The notes under the pieces are model-generated. The model was not told the origin of the DNA and did not search any database. It saw only the letters and a program-made list of their open reading frames with translations. A DNA stretch of 64,000 bases from Stratiolaelaps scimitus. Its lineage: Eukaryota > Arthropoda > Arachnida > Mesostigmata > Laelapidae. The stretch lies in the NCBI GenBank assembly GCA_019614645.1, contig JABWDB010000016.1:6033501-6097500 (forward strand), given 5' to 3'. Of this stretch, positions 1 to 12,256 are shown piece after piece; the first letter of the stretch is position 1; every line of letters starts with the position of its first letter. A program made the position numbers and the translations under genes.

Positions 1-46
1 AGTTTAGCGACAGAATTGATTTTCTCACATTGTCGAAGCTTTCTTT

Positions 47-50
<4 letters not shown>

Positions 51-102
<52 letters not shown>
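51..102. repeat. (AT)26 microsatellite
   Basis: An uninterrupted AT dinucleotide run of 52 bases, the longest of roughly twenty-five such arrays in the window. The following bases up to about 450 show no gene or repeat that I can recognise. Confidence 0.97.
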
Positions 103-105
<3 letters not shown>

Positions 106-459
106 GCCGTATGAGGAATTGGTATTGCAATCAAGGACAATCACTTTTGCTCCTTTATTGCGACCTTTACCGGATCCAATCGCATCTGATACCGATTTGC
201 TCTAATTTAATCCCTTCACTCCACACTTACTACTGGGATTGTTGGGACGACAGTCGTAGTAGTTGTTCAATGCGAAAACGAAGCACATTATATAGGCTAT
301 CTATCCTCTTCGTCAAGAACATATCAACATAAAAAGAAGATTCATTGTAATACGAAGGATATTAGTAGCGGGATACTCAAAATAGCCCTCGGCAGAAGTA
401 GAATGGACAGTTGTCTAATATGACGATGTTCGTAACGAGTGTCCCATTTGAACTTAGTA

Positions 460-745
460 GTTGAAATATCCATACATTTGCAAGCTTAAAGCTCACTGTA
501 ACATACGACAAACTAAAATCATTTTATCGCTCTCTGGAGTACCATACAAATCATCAACATATTTGGAAGCGTTGTGCATGACCCATTGTGCTCGATTTGA
601 GGGGTCAATTCAGTCATTTCTGCCCCAATACAATATTCTGAATCAGCATTGAACGGGAGAGTAAATGCAGTTAATGCCACGTTCGGAGCAATGCGAAACT
701 AGAGAGGACTCCTTCGTCACCAGAACGGACTCTGTAGACTATGAG
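460..745 (-). mobile_element. Possible retroelement pol fragment (RT or RNase H end)
   Basis: Read on the minus strand, one frame with two stops contains the short block YVDDLYGTPESDK. It could be the catalytic Y-x-D-D box of an LTR-element reverse transcriptase, followed by a segment of normal spacing. It could equally be the end of a BEL/Pao RNase H domain, where a W...VADD...TR block is usual. It lies next to a plus-strand Ty3/gypsy integrase remnant but points the other way. Two readings of similar quality make this uncertain, and chance is possible. Confidence 0.25.
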
Positions 746-765
746 AACCAATATAATACCCGAAG

Positions 766-2095
766 GTGCACGCATACATATTAATGTCATTAATCGATGA
801 TAACTGGCATAAGTGTACGATTTGTCGTCGTGTGATCCACTTGAATTGCTTGAAATGTCAACGCTTTCAAATAATCACCAACGGAGTTTTAACTTCGACA
901 CTTCACGTGCAGCCCACGAAATCGATTTCAACGCACAACTGCCGAACCTGTCGGATCACCTCCCGTGTCCACTTTTTTTTGTACGCTGTATACTCACCAT
1001 GGTGTTAAGAGCTGGAAATAGTAGCATTTGTCCGTCTAAACATTTTGACTCTATTGTATTTGTTCCATTCTCCTGTGGAGGATGCATCCCGGCATCCCTA
1101 AAAGGTCACAACATAGTTGACCAGAGGGGCCGGTGTCCTGCAGGGGTCTCTATCATGACTCATCCTGTAAATCCCGTCTCTTATCATATTTTTAGTGCTG
1201 TGTGCCTTTGGACAGCTCCCGGTAATGTAACAACCATCTAGATTAGGGTGGTATTGGCGAGAACGAACACTATTCAGGCAAACTTCAGCTGGTGATATGT
1301 TTTTGCAAAAATACATTCCACCTTCAGCTTTATACATTCGGTACCAGAAGTTCACATGCTATATGACAATTGCAACTTGGGTGGTCTCCACTGTGCCCGA
1401 TACCGTCGACTACAATGAGCAGCATGCAACTTGTTCTCGTGAGTTGTTTTTTCCAGCGTTGCCAACTGATTTTGTCAGTGGGAACTGCGGAGCAATTGTT
1501 AGCGATGCAGCTCACAATCAGTATCTTCACCTACGATTGTTGCTCGGCCCGTCAAACACTTAAAAACGGCAAGCATCTACTAGAAGATCGTTGAGAACGT
1601 CCACGTCATCGTTGGATCGCTAAGGAAAGCAACGAAGATAGACGACAATGCCAATTAAATGTTTACTAATTTAATTAATTCAATTTTAAGTTTGAACAAC
1701 ATTTTCTCGAGTAGAATGCGAATATGTCACTCGGGTTTCAGCCCGATCTAAAAGATACTACAGCCGTACGTTGTACAACTCCTAAGAAGTATGATGATTT
1801 CCGTGTCCTCAATCGAGTTTCAAGAACCACGCTCACACACACACACAGACACCAGTTGTCTGTGCTGTTACTGCGCGCAAACCAATTTCCAAAGCATAAT
1901 ATCTTCTTGAAATCCATGCTCGACATAGTGGTACCCCGCACGGCAACGCTACACGCCATGTCATTCAGACTCGTGCGCCGAACAGTGAGTGTGGATCGTC
2001 TTCAACTCGACCCAAACTCTGCATCGCTCTGGGTAATTTCTAGACCCAGCGGCGCCACTCGACACCGCAGGCAGCGAGAACAGTGTAAGAGCTAG
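766..2095 (+). mobile_element. Decayed Ty3/gypsy integrase (zinc-binding, core and C-terminal parts)
   Basis: Four plus-strand open stretches (766-1008, 813-1241, 1297-1563, 1724-2095) follow one another in the order of a Ty3/gypsy integrase. The first has the C-x2-C-Q-R zinc-binding end (CLKCQRF, codons from 847). The second and third resemble the catalytic core and the W...AEL...P.DF block after it. The fourth starts at a real ATG and carries the YD.FRVLNR block and then TVSVDRL (1982-2002), the hallmark just before the polyprotein's end. About 45 extra residues separate those two blocks. Integrase inserts the cDNA copy into host DNA; this copy is broken by frameshifts and stops and cannot make it. 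A purine-rich stretch near 2112-2130 could be the polypurine tract, but no LTR was recognised. Confidence 0.65.
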
Positions 2096-2340
2096 GTTCA
2101 CACAACTTCACGAGGGGCGTGAGGGATGGTGGCGAATTCAAGCTCTCTGAGGCGAATCTTGAAGGGAAGGCGTGTTTTCATTGCCTCCTCGAAACGGAGC
2201 CGGAGAATCTATTATGAAACAGATAAAAATAAGAAACAATGAAACAAACTTGCCAGAGTGTCGCGTTCCAGCGAAGAAAAATCACCAAGGCCACAATACG
2301 CACGATGCGGTTGGGTTAGCAACATCAATGTAGCAGCCGG

Positions 2341-2556
2341 TTGGAAAGCGACGCCGCTGTGAACTACAATATAAAAATGGCTTTCTTCAGTAGCCGAGCA
2401 GAAAAGGACATCTCCTGCGCATATCAACAAAGTCCTGCTGAGCCGAAAACACCGGCAGAAGACGACTTTTGCCTTAAACAATTGCAAGACAGCTGGCTCG
2501 ACTTTGCGAAAATGCCACTCTGCTGGGAGTCGTTTCAAACTGAAATCGAGGGATAA
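2341..2556 (+). mobile_element. Possible Ty3/gypsy RNase H fragment with small ORF
   Basis: A 71-codon open frame. From an ATG at 2377 in a good initiation context (AAAAATGG) it reads 59 codons. Its start contains SDAAV...MAFFSSRAEK, which resembles the DAS..AVGAV...PLAFFSRKL...AE run at the front of Ty3/gypsy RNase H. The rest (acidic, proline-rich, then KQLQDSW) is not recognised. It lies just after an integrase C-terminus, so it would belong to a different copy. An antisense open frame (2212-2559) covers it. A small host ORF cannot be excluded. Confidence 0.3.
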
Positions 2557-3624
2557 CACCTCGGAGCGGGGGACAGCCGCTGAGTGAAATTGATTCGATG
2601 TTTTTGCATGTCAGAACCTGCTATGGCTGACAGTGTCTATAAGTATTTGCGTGGTACTGGAATATGTAGCAAATATTTGGAATATATATATATATATAGA
2701 TACGCAATAAATGGCGATGCGCCGCAGAAATAGAATGCGAAATGTTTCCATTGCACAGGAATTAGAGAAGACTGCTGAGAGGTAAATGCTGACCTTTTTT
2801 TGTGCCGGTTCAAACTAGCTTCAATAGCGAGGGATGCTATCGAGACAATTCCAGCCAACGGACACTACACGCGCTTACTCGGCTTGTGCTGCTTCGAGCG
2901 AACAGAATCCTTCCAAGCGTTTAACGACACAAGTTGGCTACATGAACTCGGTGGCACATGAGTCGTCGCCTGGCTAGTTCGACAACGATACTCTTGGATT
3001 GGATCGGATTATCTCTGTGCGAATCGAATCTAAAGCATCGCGTATCCGAATACACAACATGAAGCTTACAGCGCTATCGCTGTCGAGTACCGTTTTTTTG
3101 GTGTGCATGTGGCGAAGTCTGTAAATTGAATTCTAGTCCTACAGGGTACATGCGGGTCGACACGGTCTTGTACATACCTGTGGATTTGTCTATAGATTTA
3201 TCATAATTATGTGATTTCTACGACTAATTACTTACTAGTGATTTACGAATTATCGAGACGGATGATTTCCCGTTGTCGCGTCACTACGGCCCATCGATTG
3301 ACTTCGTACAATACGATCTATGGGCTCGAGATGTACAGCTTTTTACCTAACTCGACGTCACTCTACGTTTGTTGGTTGTGGGACAACTTTTCATTTGCTT
3401 TGTTTAGAACAGCCTGATCAAGTTTTTCCAGACAAATATCTCCCTTGCAACCGATATTCAACGAAAGTAAGCTGATAATAATAATAATAATTAATCATGC
3501 AATTTGGGTAAATATTCCATGGAATTAATTCGGCTTAAGCTATATGGCGTAAGGGGAAGTCCATTCGTTGGTCGGATAACTAGCGATAACACTAGCGCGC
3601 TGCAAAAGCGTGATTCCTGCTTGG
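2557..3624. other. No gene recognised; short microsatellites
   Basis: Contains an AT array (2682-2698) and an ATA array (3475-3490). Open frames are short and look random. I see no RNA gene or mobile element here. Confidence 0.5.
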
Positions 3625-4014
3625 TTACACTCCAGTATATATTTGCACGGGTATTTTTTGTAGTTCAGGGTATATATATTTATATATATAAATATATACG
3701 TATATATAAATATAATATATATATATATATATTCGCACAGGCTGTATGGTCGCATCGGTAACCAAGACGTTATACACGAGTAGATTCCAATGATACAAAA
3801 TCCCATTGCCCCCTGTGAGTAGATCGCCAGGCATCCAGTTACGTCTGATATTACTGTGACTAATTCGCACTGGGCTCACGCGTGTCAAGATTAATTTTGT
3901 AATGGTTTCAGTGGACATCAAGTGTGACCGACTCGAGTCGAGGTGCACATAGTACGCAAACAAATGTAATATCAGAACAGATGTGACAATGGGTAATCTG
4001 CGGGTCTCAAGCAA
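3625..4014 (-). mobile_element. Possible Ty3/gypsy integrase core fragment
   Basis: A 129-codon minus-strand frame. Its first two thirds contain FAYYVHLDSS, then an ILTRV block, then W...VLVTDATIQ, in the order of the first half of a Ty3/gypsy integrase core (HVHLD.VGPL, YLLT.VDRF, VTDRG.QF). The final part is translated AT repeat (3668-3732) and is meaningless. Similarity is weak and partial, and I have no independent support. Confidence 0.33.
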
Positions 4015-5777
4015 CCGATTATGAAATTGAAGATTCTAGTCCACGTCCGATCATAAACGTAATTATGTCAATCGAGAATGTTCTAAAAAAGGCGCAAAAT
4101 GCCACGAGAAGAATGGTTGTGTCCAGTGAAATTCTGACAAGTCCCACGAAATAGACGACATACAGACAAGTAGCTCTTAAAATTTTCGAACTTCATAACA
4201 AAATACAGTATGCATCAGATGTTCTCAATCTCTCCCAGGACCCTTCAATAACATATTTGTTTCAAAAATAAACATTCTGCACGGAACGCTCGTTCCCTTC
4301 TAATGTATTGATATGGAAAAGTGTTCACGTCTGCCAGTAGATTGCTCTCTCTCTCGTATATCAATAGTGGTGCGTCGACTTTTACGACATCTAAGCCCTG
4401 TATACCTTGGAGCTTTTACGCGTTTACACGAAGGAATATCGAGAATGCTTGCGGACGGCATCGACGTCGGTCGTTCCCGACGCGTCGATTACATCGTTAC
4501 ATTAGACCATCAGATAATCGATTATAGATTTAACTCAACAACAGTAGCCATAGAAATTGGCTGAAAACTGAAATTATGTGTTCACTGCAAGGCTGCTGAT
4601 TCGTTGCATGTTCATTGCGAGATAACGCTACTCAATTCATATCTGAATCCTGCTCATAGTTGACGGTCGTCGTTCATAGCGTTGAACTCGCACCCTCAAA
4701 ATGTGTACGCTCGTTTAGTTTCCAGCAACTATGAAGATATATTTGTGATTCGTCGATCATAGACTTTCACTACCAAGACCTCGACAGAAATTGAAGGCAA
4801 ATCGCCGCTGTGCTCATTTTACAGAAATATATATATATATATATATATATACACATCAGCAGGCAATTATGCTCGTAATTTTTCCCCAATGTATTATATA
4901 TATATATATTGGTTATTGGTATAATGTATACGCACACACACGTCTATATACGCTTCCCCGAAGCACTTCCTCCGAGACAACCTTGAGTCTCAAGGTGCGC
5001 CCGTCGTCAAATCAGAATGACGAGCATGTTATATAGCATTATTATGTGCCTTGACCATTTTCGCTTAAATAACAACTACTGCGCGATTAAGGAAAATGAG
5101 TGTCGTCTGATAGCCTGTCTAATGTTTCAGCTTTCCTTTGGAGTCACGCGCTCAGCATCTACTTGTAGTTGTACATGTGCGCGAGTCTGTAACAGCAGTC
5201 GATTGATGTTGAGTTGTTTGGTTTTGTAACACTGATGGAGGAAGAGCATTACGGGAGGATGAACTATACGCTTTGAGGGATCTGCCGATTGTGCCATGAG
5301 ATAATGCCGACGCTGCAAATCGAACATGGACAGCATCGAGTGAATTACGTTGATCAAAAATGGAAGAGGCGTAATTGACTTAATTTGTAAATACTGCAGA
5401 CGGTCAGCTTAGTTAGATCAATATTTCGAAATCATATCAGCAACGTCGAGACTATACACCTGTAGGGCTGTAGTTTGTCGGTCAGTGCCGAGGATTGTGA
5501 GGTAGACTACGCGAGTATTGGGTCAGTATTCACCGTGTATGGCTCTATTAAAAACTTAATCTTCGATATAGTCAAATAAAAAAAGAAATAGACAAACATG
5601 TGTTTGCTCTATTAACAAACCATATACGTACTACCAATTAATCCAGTGTTGAATGGCGTCACAATGGAACACATAATATATCCTTGGCAGTACCGTTGAA
5701 AGAGGTTTAGTGGCCTCACTTAATTCTCCAGACGCATCCCTCGTTGTATTCAACACTATTCACGCATCACGGTCCGT
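4015..5777. other. Unassigned intergenic DNA
   Basis: Holds AT arrays (4827-4851 and about 4895-4910). An 83-codon ATG frame at 4313-4564 (plus) has ordinary composition but no family that I recognise. Nothing else is supported. Confidence 0.45.
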
Positions 5778-6011
5778 TCATCCTGTCACAGACACTTCAC
5801 CGTTTTCAGGACACAATCCAATTCGCTTTAACGCTCTAGCACATGATGATCCCGCATTCAGAATCGGACACAATGAGAAGTCACGACGCACAAAGCCATC
5901 ACGCAACAATACACGCTGCAACAACTCACTCACGTACGTCGTCATGAAGCGTACCGTTTCCCGTAAAATCGTACGCACACTGAACTCATTCCCAATCGTT
6001 GTTCGTCTCAT
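5778..6011 (-). CDS. Unassigned 77-codon ORF in a strand-skewed block
   Basis: Opens at an ATG (6011) and runs 77 codons to TGA. The block is unusually poor in A and C on the coding strand, so the plus strand reads as AC-rich for about 300 bases. The translation is hydrophilic with no signal peptide or membrane segment. A GTGAGTG donor-like site lies inside. I do not recognise the product; it may be a chance frame produced by the base skew. Confidence 0.15.
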   Translation of the reverse strand: MRRTTIGNEFSVRTILRETVRFMTTYVSELLQRVLLRDGFVRRDFSLCPILNAGSSCARALKRIGLCPENGEVSVTG

Positions 6012-6419
6012 TTGTAAAGACTAGTTTGGCCATTTTCTGAAATGACCGGCGAAGCAGCAACATGAGATGGTCACTTGGCCAGATTCGATATTTACCTCAC
6101 ACTCTCCTCAAGCGCACACGGTATGGGGGGAAAGGGTGCTTTCACTACGTTGAAAACCTGCTGAAGCTTCTCAGTGTTTCGTATCAGAGGCCAGCAGGAT
6201 ACGAATTGAGAAGCAAATACTAGTTCGATTGTCGAAGTCTTCGATGGGCAGCGGCGTCTTCACTGAATTTACATGTGCTTCTATTTTTTTTTTGTTTGTC
6301 TTCTTAGTACAGCAGGAGGAGTAGTAGCAGTAATAGGTTTCACGAACTGCAAATTGCAACTTCTGCCTGCGTTCGATCTCATCTATACACTTTCCTCCAG
6401 CGCGTTGTTCGTCTCCCTT

Positions 6420-8660
6420 CCTTAAAGCAGCTGCTGCTGCTGCTGCTATTGCTGTTGTTGCTCGGCTCGTTGTTGCTCTTCTGAATCGTTCCCTGCTCCG
6501 TCGTTATCTGAAACAAATTCCGTACGCTCTTGCCGATCTTGCCGGCCAGCGGATACGTACAGACCTCTCCGTCTCGCGTAGTGCGGCTTGCGTCGACGAC
6601 TTGCGAGTGCAGTGAAGGTCCCCTGTCCAGAGCGCATCACAGTGCCGCTGCTGTCAATCACAGACAAACTCAGACGTCAGTGAGCAAATGCAGCAGGTCC
6701 ACTGCTGTTCGTCTCATGGAAGAGCGACGGAGTGCTCGCTCAGAGCGGAGGCGCTGGAATCGCCGTCGTCGGGTTTCCACGACTGTGACCATCACCGAAT
6801 GTCGACGGCACTAGTAGCTGCTGTTGCTGCTGCTGTTGCCGCCGAAATTGCGGCTGTCTTTGCGCGAAGGGAGTAGTCAGTACATCTCAGTAGTCAGCTG
6901 GGAACTTCAGCAGTCCGCGCACACTGCACGGGGGGGAGAGAGAGAAGGCCGCTTGTCTATGGCTCGTGTCTCGCTCAGAGTACTACTCCGCTAGTTCTTC
7001 CAACGGTGGTGGTGGTGACGGCGCGCCGCCGCCGCCGCCGCCGCTGCTGCCGCCGTTACTGCTGCTTCCACTCTTCAGCTGAGGCATGAAGAGAGACTCG
7101 TCATCTTCACTCGTCGTTGTTGTGCGCCGTTCAGTGTGCTGGCTGCTGCTGCTGCTGCGGCTGCCGCTGGACCCTGAGGGTGGACGGGCACGCAGTGGGG
7201 GAGGCTGTTGAAGTGAGGAGGATGCCATCAGAGATGTCAACAACGGGTTGCGAGGAGGGAGACACCTGATGGAAACGGGGCGTACTTGAGCTTGCTATTC
7301 CGTTGCCGATGGGCTCCTCGACGAGCTTTTGCATCGTGGGGTTGTTGTCGTTCTGTGCCGAATGGAGCTCCGGGGCTCTGAGCAGGACGAGCCGACGAAG
7401 CAACGGAGCATTCGAGCAGCCACCGCCACCACCACTCCCAGTAGAAGCAGCAACAGCAACAGCAGCAGCAACAACGAGCCGCGTAGCAATGGCCAGCCGC
7501 GTCACTGGAACGGTTGCTGTCCGTTGTTTGTGTGCCGCTGTGTCGATACTATCCAACTGACACAGTGAAGCTTTGCGCCGGCCGGCAGTGCTGGAGTAAA
7601 AGCTGGAGGAAGCTGCTCACTCCCTCAGTTTAGCTGTGCGCGGCGTGTATCAGCGCCCGTGTCTGTGCTGTTCTATCTGTGGCTGGCTGTGCATGTATGT
7701 GTGTGTATGTGTCTGTCTGTCTGTGCGTGGTGTGTGATCCTGAAGAGCGTTTACTAACCGCGCCAGCATCGTAGCACAGCGCCCGCCGCCGCCGCCACCA
7801 GCGGTACCCGCAAAAGCAGTGGCAGCAGTACTTGTTATTGTAGCTGCTAGTGCTGGTGGTGAAAGAGTGACTGTCTGCTTGCTGCTTGTGGATGTGTATC
7901 TGTATGTGTGTGTGTGTGTGTGTGTATATGTGTTTTTGTGTCTGGCCGGGCCGATGCGCCGTATAGCTTTGCTTTTGCAGAATTGTCAGCAACAGCCGCA
8001 GCAGCAGCTGTTGCTACAGCAGCGGTAGCGGCGGCGGCAAATGGCAACCGCTCGTCACCGCTGGCTTCTCCACGTGTTCGACCTTTCTGCGTAGCGCGCC
8101 CGCGGCTGTGGCCGCGGTGGCGGCTCCTTGTGGACACTGTTGCTGTTTCCGCAGCCGTTGCTGCTGCCGCCGCCGCCGCCGTCACAGCTGCTGAAGCCTC
8201 AGTTACCCCTGTTGTTGTTGCTGGCGATGTCGTTGTTGCTGTTGTCGATGTTGTTGGATCGCCGCGTGCCATCTTCGCGCGGCGGCGCAGTAGCGCACCG
8301 CGGCAGCGCTGTTGCAGCCGGGCCGGCCCAACGGTCCGACGGACGGGCAGACGGAGATACAGGGCGACACGAAACGCATACGCACACGAGGCAGGCGAAA
8401 TCTTGGCAACCAAGGTTGCTACTCACTACTAGGCAATGCCAAGGCGAACGCCAACCGAAGAGAGAAGGCAGTGCGCGTGCAGCTCGTAGACGTCGTCGCT
8501 TGTGGCCCTCCTTGGCCCGACCGAGCGTCCGAGCCGGGTGCAACCGGTCGAATAGCGGCAGCACTGATTTCAGTCGCTTCAGTCAACTTTCACTTATTGT
8601 CTAGGGACTATAGACGATGGAGAAAAGTGATGAGAGAGAAATGACGCCAGACGGATCCGA
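6420..8660. other. GC-rich triplet island (promoter/5' UTR-like)
   Basis: Dense CAG/CTG, GCC/GGC and GTT/AAC triplet runs, for example CTG units at 6430-6450, GCC units at 7023-7050 and again near 8165, with a TG dinucleotide run at 7905-7925. Because most units are triplets without stops, five or six frames stay open for 60-190 codons at once. This pattern is typical of CpG-rich first exons and 5' UTRs of arthropod regulatory genes. No start codon, splice pair or domain singles out one product, apart from the weak candidate listed at 6983-7334. Confidence 0.6.
6983..7334 (-). CDS. Candidate two-exon low-complexity protein
   Basis: On the minus strand an ATG at 7334 opens 23 codons to a CAG|GTGTCT donor. 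A 61-base segment (7205-7265) ends in a pyrimidine-rich stretch and CAACAG. Removing it joins two frames in phase and gives about 96 residues ending at TAG (6983). The second part is Ser/Gly/Pro-rich around an acidic block (SEDDESLFMPQ). No domain is recognised. Frames on both strands are open here, so this is only a hypothesis; the upstream frame stays open for 90 codons more without ATG. Confidence 0.18.
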
Positions 8661-9470
8661 CAATCTGATGCAGTTGTAGAGGCGATGGTAAGCGGGATGA
8701 TTGTGGTCGGCAACAGCAGCAGCTACAGCAGCGGCTAACTCAGATGTCCCGAAGCTCTCTTCAAATGAAGAAGCTGCCGTCCGATCACGGCACGTGGAGG
8801 AAGATAAGGGAAATGCCCTATTTCCTTAGCAACGACAGACGTTTCAGAGAGTACTTATAGGTACTACGTACGGGTTGTCGGCAATTCCGAGAGGCGCATG
8901 CAATTGAACCAGCAGCAGCAGCAGCAACATGGTTAAGTTTCCAAGCAAGATGAATGCCGCTTGACAAATCAATGGTATGAATTGATAAAGAAGGTGGATA
9001 GGTAATGACACGAGTGATGTAATCACGATAGCTTGTGGGGAGATCGGGGCGTCGGGCTAATTCGATTGAGGGCGGGCAGTTAATTGTTATGTATGGCCTG
9101 ATGCCTACCTGAGTACCTTCAGCTATGTTCACCCTGACCGTACCTCAAGATGCTGTAGGCATCGTTAGCGTTGTCGGAATAGAATGAGGTTTTTGGAGTT
9201 ATCTAATGACTCATCCACTTTGAAAAGACATGTCTAAATGATTGCAGCTGAAGTTAAGCAATATTTCCACTTTGAAGGTCGTTTCTATAACATCTGTGGT
9301 TAATATGTTCATTAAACATTTAAGCGGAATGAGCACTGAAGGCTAGCTAGATGGTATTATGGCGGTCCCATAATCCCAAATAGGGATATATTCATTCGGT
9401 CAACAAGTCCACAGTGATTTTCTGAATGAGTCAAGTCTGAGCCAAATATCTCCAGAGGGAACGGTTTCGC
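8661..9470. other. No feature recognised
   Basis: Ordinary mixed sequence with a short CAG run near 8912-8929. A 104-codon minus-strand frame (8818-9132) begins at GTG and matches nothing that I know. Confidence 0.45.
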
Positions 9471-9600
9471 GGGCCCGCGACGCAGTGAGCGCCAGCGTCA
9501 TATACTTATACCTTCCTCGTCCAAGGACGTATGCTTCGAATCCAGCATTGACAGGGGAAATGTGTGACCAATCACAGAGTGTACTGCCATGTGATGTGGC
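9471..9600 (+). mobile_element. Possible tRNA-derived SINE, class II tRNA-like head
   Basis: A CGCAGTGAGCG segment resembles a Pol III A box. About 50 bases later comes CTTCGAATCC, resembling a B box. Between them CGTCC-AA-GGACG (near 9519-9530) can form the extra arm of a Ser/Leu-type tRNA. Stems are imperfect, so a working tRNA is unlikely. The far end and any A-rich tail could not be placed. Confidence 0.35.
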
Positions 9601-9904
9601 AGGTAACGGTGCAGACATTTCTCTCACTGGATGGGAGAGCGGGCTCACCGAAGAAAAGACCATGCTTGCCGGACAGTCGAGGAGCATTAAGGAGGATTCG
9701 TTGAACACGCGATACAACAGTCGCCGAACAGCCAACAAGCGATAGTCTAGCCATACATGACACAATGTAGATGTGTGCCTAAGTTGCGCAAACTTTGTGA
9801 AATAGACGGTCTCAACTCCTTGAATCAGTTAGGACACGGTGTTCACGGCTGCACCGCAATGAAATGTTTTTCGTTCTCGGTATAGGCAGAAACAAAGAGC
9901 CCAC

Positions 9905-10045
9905 ACAGAAAGCCTATCATACTTGCTCTGTAGAGATGCGAATTATTTTGCGAAGCAGGAGGCCGCTGGTTCGAGTCCCGCGACAACCTGTTGACATACA
10001 AAAGAGAACTCAAGCATTGCAACAATTGCAGTTCCTTCAATAAAC
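9905..10045 (+). mobile_element. tRNA-derived SINE, family 2, copy 1
   Basis: TTGCTCTGTAGAGATGCG resembles the D-arm/A box of a tRNA. It is followed after the usual spacing by GGTTCGAGTCCCGCG, a near-perfect B box. The body then reads through GCATTGCAACAATTGCAGTT. A second copy lies at 12960-13100, with the same B box and the same body end. A degenerate third copy may lie near 16605-16750. Pol III would transcribe such an element from the internal boxes; mobility would depend on a LINE. Confidence 0.5.
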
Positions 10046-11096
10046 CCATAAACCTTGGTTTACCTTACCTTTTACACATGATTGCCAATATTGGCTATTT
10101 AGTATTATTATTATTGCCAATTGTCTAACATTGTCGACTTAGGCAATCCGGCGATGCTCCAAGCAAGAGGTACATATCTAGGATACATCGCATCAGAACG
10201 TGTAGTAGGTATCCGGCAGAGATTCATTTAGAGATCTCGTATGACCCTGTCTAACGGAGACTGTAACGCTGAATGTCAGCCTTGAGGTACACGCATTGGG
10301 AACGCCGCATATGCAATCTACCACCTAAATCTCTACACCTAACTATATATATATAAAGGTCGACAGGACTGATCATGCGATGAGGTGCAGCGCAACAAAA
10401 CAACTTCTTAAAATGTTTGCTAATTAGCGGACGGGATTAATTGACGTTGCATGATCTCGTCTTGAGGCCCCGATTCACATCTTTGTTCAATGCTAGTTCT
10501 ACGTACCGAGACTGAATCGAACACAGTTAATTACGTATATTTCCAATTCACCAGTTCTCCGATTCAACGTTTCTCCTCTGCAATCTCTACTCTCCTAATG
10601 CAACCGATTCACCAGCATCCGCTCGCCTTCAATACGGTTCGTCGTCAGAGAGGCTAAAAGGTTTTCGGGTTGGCTCTCAGATTACATCAGTCAGAGAGGC
10701 TCGGTGTTGATTTAATATCATTCCCTTAATTGCCACCATCTGTTCTGTGTCAGTTCATAAACCATGTTGTTCCTTCTCGTGTTATCACGATCATCGTCAT
10801 TATACTGATCAGTTCGCATAATTTCTAATTACGATAATTGTTTGCCGCCGTTATCACACTACCCCTCGCGTCTATTACCCTCGATTACGCGCCAGCCCAC
10901 AATTGCAATCACGAGCAGCTGTTTCCAGTATCGACACACACACACATAGATAGATAGATAGATAGATATAGCTAGCGTGTTTATTTAAAAACTGAAGGTG
11001 CATCAAGCTTTAGTACGGGCTATGCTAAAAATGAATAATAATCATATCATTATTATTATTTGATCGTGTGGACGGTAATTTAGTGTATCTAATCAT
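10046..11096. other. No gene; CA and GATA microsatellites
   Basis: Contains a CA run (10934-10945) running directly into a GATA run (10945-10969), and a TTATTATTATT run near 11050. No coding or RNA gene was recognised. Confidence 0.55.
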
Positions 11097-12229
11097 TTGT
11101 CCCCTGCTAGCCTTTCCTCTATTATTCAAATACTATTATTATTATTACTTCCCTTGGCATCAATCCCTATAGCATCATCTTCGCGTTCCCCCTTCCAAGC
11201 ACCGAATATCGAAAGCAACAACAATGACAGCGAGAGCCACGGCAATACTTCCACATCTATGGACTGCAACAGCAGCAGCAGCATAGCAAGCACACTGTTC
11301 CACTGTGGTAATAGGTCCGTTGGCAACGGTGCTCGAAATAGTGCAATTCTATGCCTGCTGCTGTTGCTATTGCTATGTATGCTCCTATCTGTCTATGTGC
11401 CCCCTTGGTTCGTTCGTTCGTCTGTCTGCGTGTCTGCCTTTTGGGGTGTATCTACGCCTCTGCGCCGCCAGAGGAGAGAACAGCCGGGGGGTGCAGCCAC
11501 GTGCAGTAGCAGCCGCAACTTCAGGTAGCTGCGACTACTGTGACTGGTGCTGCTGGTGCTGCTGCTGCGATGCGCAGCGCAGACAGCAGAAGTGGCCGCG
11601 GAGGTGGCGGTGACGTTCGACGCGACCGTTACCGTTACTGGCCACGTGTGTTGACGGCCATTATGACGCATCGATGCCGCGACCGCCGCCGCCGCTGCCG
11701 CCACCGCCGCCGTCGTGAACTGCTCCACTGCAAATGGCCTCACGCTGAGCCATCGCCGGTCGACCCGGCTCAGCCGGCGAGGCTGATTGCCAACCGCGTG
11801 AAGCTCAAAAGCTAAAACCCGGCCGAGAGAAAGAGCGAGCAGAGAGAGAGATATCCAGTGTTGTGTTCTGCGCTGTGCTGTGTTGTGGTGAGGTGAGCGC
11901 CGAACGAGGGTGAGTAAACGAAGGGCCCATTGCGCGTTGATTCATGAGGCGGCCGTTTTCGCTAGTTTACTACTGCTGCTGCAACAGTTGTTGCCGCCGC
12001 CGCCGCCGGCGTCTGTTGCTTCGGCTGCTGATGCTGCCGCCGACGACGCTGCAGCCGCCGCCGCCGCCGCCGCCGCCGCTACAACGGTGCTTGCCGCGTA
12101 ACGCATTCGTCGTTGTTGTGATAACGCTGCTGGGCCGCTGCTGGGCCGCTGCTGCTGCATCGAGCCGAGAGCGGCATGGGCCAGCAAACAGCATCGCGCA
12201 ACGAGGAAACTACCTAAGCAGGCGCACAC
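11097..12229. other. GC-rich triplet island
   Basis: CAG/CTG, ACC/GGT and GCC/GGC units dominate, with several frames open on both strands (for example 11393-11743 minus and 11942-12229 minus). GA-rich sequence sits at 11820-11850. It resembles a promoter or 5' UTR CpG island. A candidate coding frame starts just beyond its 3' side (12257). No TATA box is evident. Confidence 0.55.
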
Positions 12230-12256
12230 GTGTCACTCGTAGAGAAATCCGTGAGA

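Noticed and set aside
1098..1355. Minus-strand BEL/Pao gag zinc knuckles (CPKAHSTK...HDRDPCR)
   Set aside because: It is antisense to the plus-strand gypsy integrase at 766-2095, whose longer motif chain is stronger.
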